Of a DNA stretch of 22,717 nt, positions 22,405-22,717 are shown piece after piece. Positions within the stretch are counted from its first letter, which is position 1; each line of letters starts with the position of its first letter. Origin of the DNA: an uncultured Fibrobacter sp. (lineage in GTDB: Bacteria > Fibrobacterota > Fibrobacteria > Fibrobacterales > Fibrobacteraceae). The notes beneath the pieces are model-generated. The model was not told the DNA's origin. It searched no databases and worked only from the letters and a program-made list of their open reading frames with translations. Location of the stretch: positions 1 to 22,717 of the forward strand of contig NZ_ONDD01000035.1 of the NCBI RefSeq assembly GCF_900316465.1, read 5' to 3'. The translations under genes and the position numbers were made by a program.

Positions 22405-22440
22405 AAAAATACACCGCCTTTGAACGAGTCGCTGGCGGTG
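22403..22440 (-). terminator. Probable terminator of the minus-strand gene at the right edge
   Basis: Stem CACCGCC / GGCGGTG (22412-22418 with 22434-22440) around a 15-base loop. On the minus strand it is followed by TA and seven T (22409-22403). It immediately abuts the LptE-like stop codon. The long distance (about 147 bases) from the minus-strand stop at 22587 lowers confidence. Confidence 0.5.
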
Positions 22441-22477
22441 CTAGGGGTTGGTTTGGAGTATTAATAAAGATAGTTCT

Positions 22478-22511
22478 TTTTACGTTAATAGTTTAATACA
22501 ATCACGTAAAA
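22478..22511. repeat. 8-bp inverted repeat TTTTACGT-N18-ACGTAAAA
   Basis: Perfect eight-base arms (22478-22485 and 22504-22511) with an 18-base spacer, in the AT-rich gap between two convergent genes. No T-tract follows. The rest of 22441-22586 shows nothing I can name. Confidence 0.35.
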
Positions 22512-22586
22512 TATTTTTTCACAAAGACTTACAAACTCTTAACGGGCCCAAATGTAACTTTTTTACCCAATTTTTAAAGAGCCCAA

Positions 22587-22717
22587 TTACCCTTGTGTGA
22601 CGCTGCTCACAGTCACGGGTTCTTCGTTCAGCAGGGCTTCGGTCAAGGTGCTGCCCTTGTAGGTTAGCTTGAGCGAAAAGAACGGTTCGCCGCGTTCGAG
22701 CAACGCAAGGAAAATCA
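22587..22717 (-). CDS. 3' end of an unknown protein-coding gene (cut by window edge)
   Basis: The minus strand has an open frame from the window edge to a TAA at 22589-22587, giving the last 42 residues (IFLALLERGEPFFSLKL ... ending VTVSSVTQG). Base composition jumps to the GC-rich, third-position-biased pattern of the neighbouring coding regions exactly at this stop, which supports real coding sequence. The fragment is too short to identify. The terminator-like hairpin at 22403-22440 may end its transcript. Confidence 0.55.
   Translation of the reverse strand, partial: IFLALLERGEPFFSLKLTYKGSTLTEALLNEEPVTVSSVTQG

Overview
The window is almost certainly from a Fibrobacter genome (phylum Fibrobacterota). 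The clearest markers are a secreted protein carrying the FISUMP domain (the 'Fibrobacter succinogenes major paralogous domain') at 4110-4688, and a secreted esterase at 20683-21828 with a poly-serine SSSSE-type linker and a short C-terminal beta domain, the modular layout typical of Fibrobacter secreted hydrolases. Several outer-membrane beta-barrels, an LptE-type lipoprotein and Omp85-family genes confirm a diderm envelope. I saw no tRNA, rRNA, CRISPR array, insertion sequence or phage gene.

Layout. 1-1006 (-) is the N-terminal part of an RND/MMPL-type transporter cut by the window edge. It diverges from an Omp85-like outer-membrane protein (1062-2537), followed by purB (2582-4024) and the FISUMP protein. 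A minus-strand block holds pgpA with a small acidic protein upstream (4692-5474), an EAL c-di-GMP phosphodiesterase (5613-7343), a YwlG/UPF0340 protein (7459-8058) and guaA (8128-9963). After a 315-base AT-rich gap comes a low-GC gene for a secreted subtilisin-fold protein whose catalytic serine is replaced by glutamate (10279-12171). Convergent to it is pepA (12248-13714). A beta-barrel gene and a Ca2+/Na+ antiporter then form a tight pair (13850-15868), facing an SpmA-SpmB fusion (15905-17149). A beta-barrel plus a cysteine-rich lipoprotein form an operon (17230-19012), followed by serS (19186-20472), the divergent esterase (20683-21828), an LptE-like lipoprotein (21892-22404) and the 3' end of an unknown minus-strand gene (22587-22717).

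How the genes relate. Most are housekeeping: purine synthesis (purB, guaA), phospholipid synthesis (pgpA), tRNA charging (serS) and peptide turnover (pepA). They are interleaved with envelope and secreted functions (Omp85-like barrel, two barrels with Ala/Pro linkers, LptE, FISUMP protein, esterase). I see no defence system or clear mobile island.

Most worth a second look: the subtilisin-fold protein with no recognisable catalytic triad in a compositionally distinct segment; a PurB that is eukaryote-like and has Pro-to-Ala changes in two active-site motifs; a repeated arrangement in which an intrinsic terminator ends only about 10-40 bases before the next same-strand start codon; and two beta-barrel operons with uncharacterised partners.
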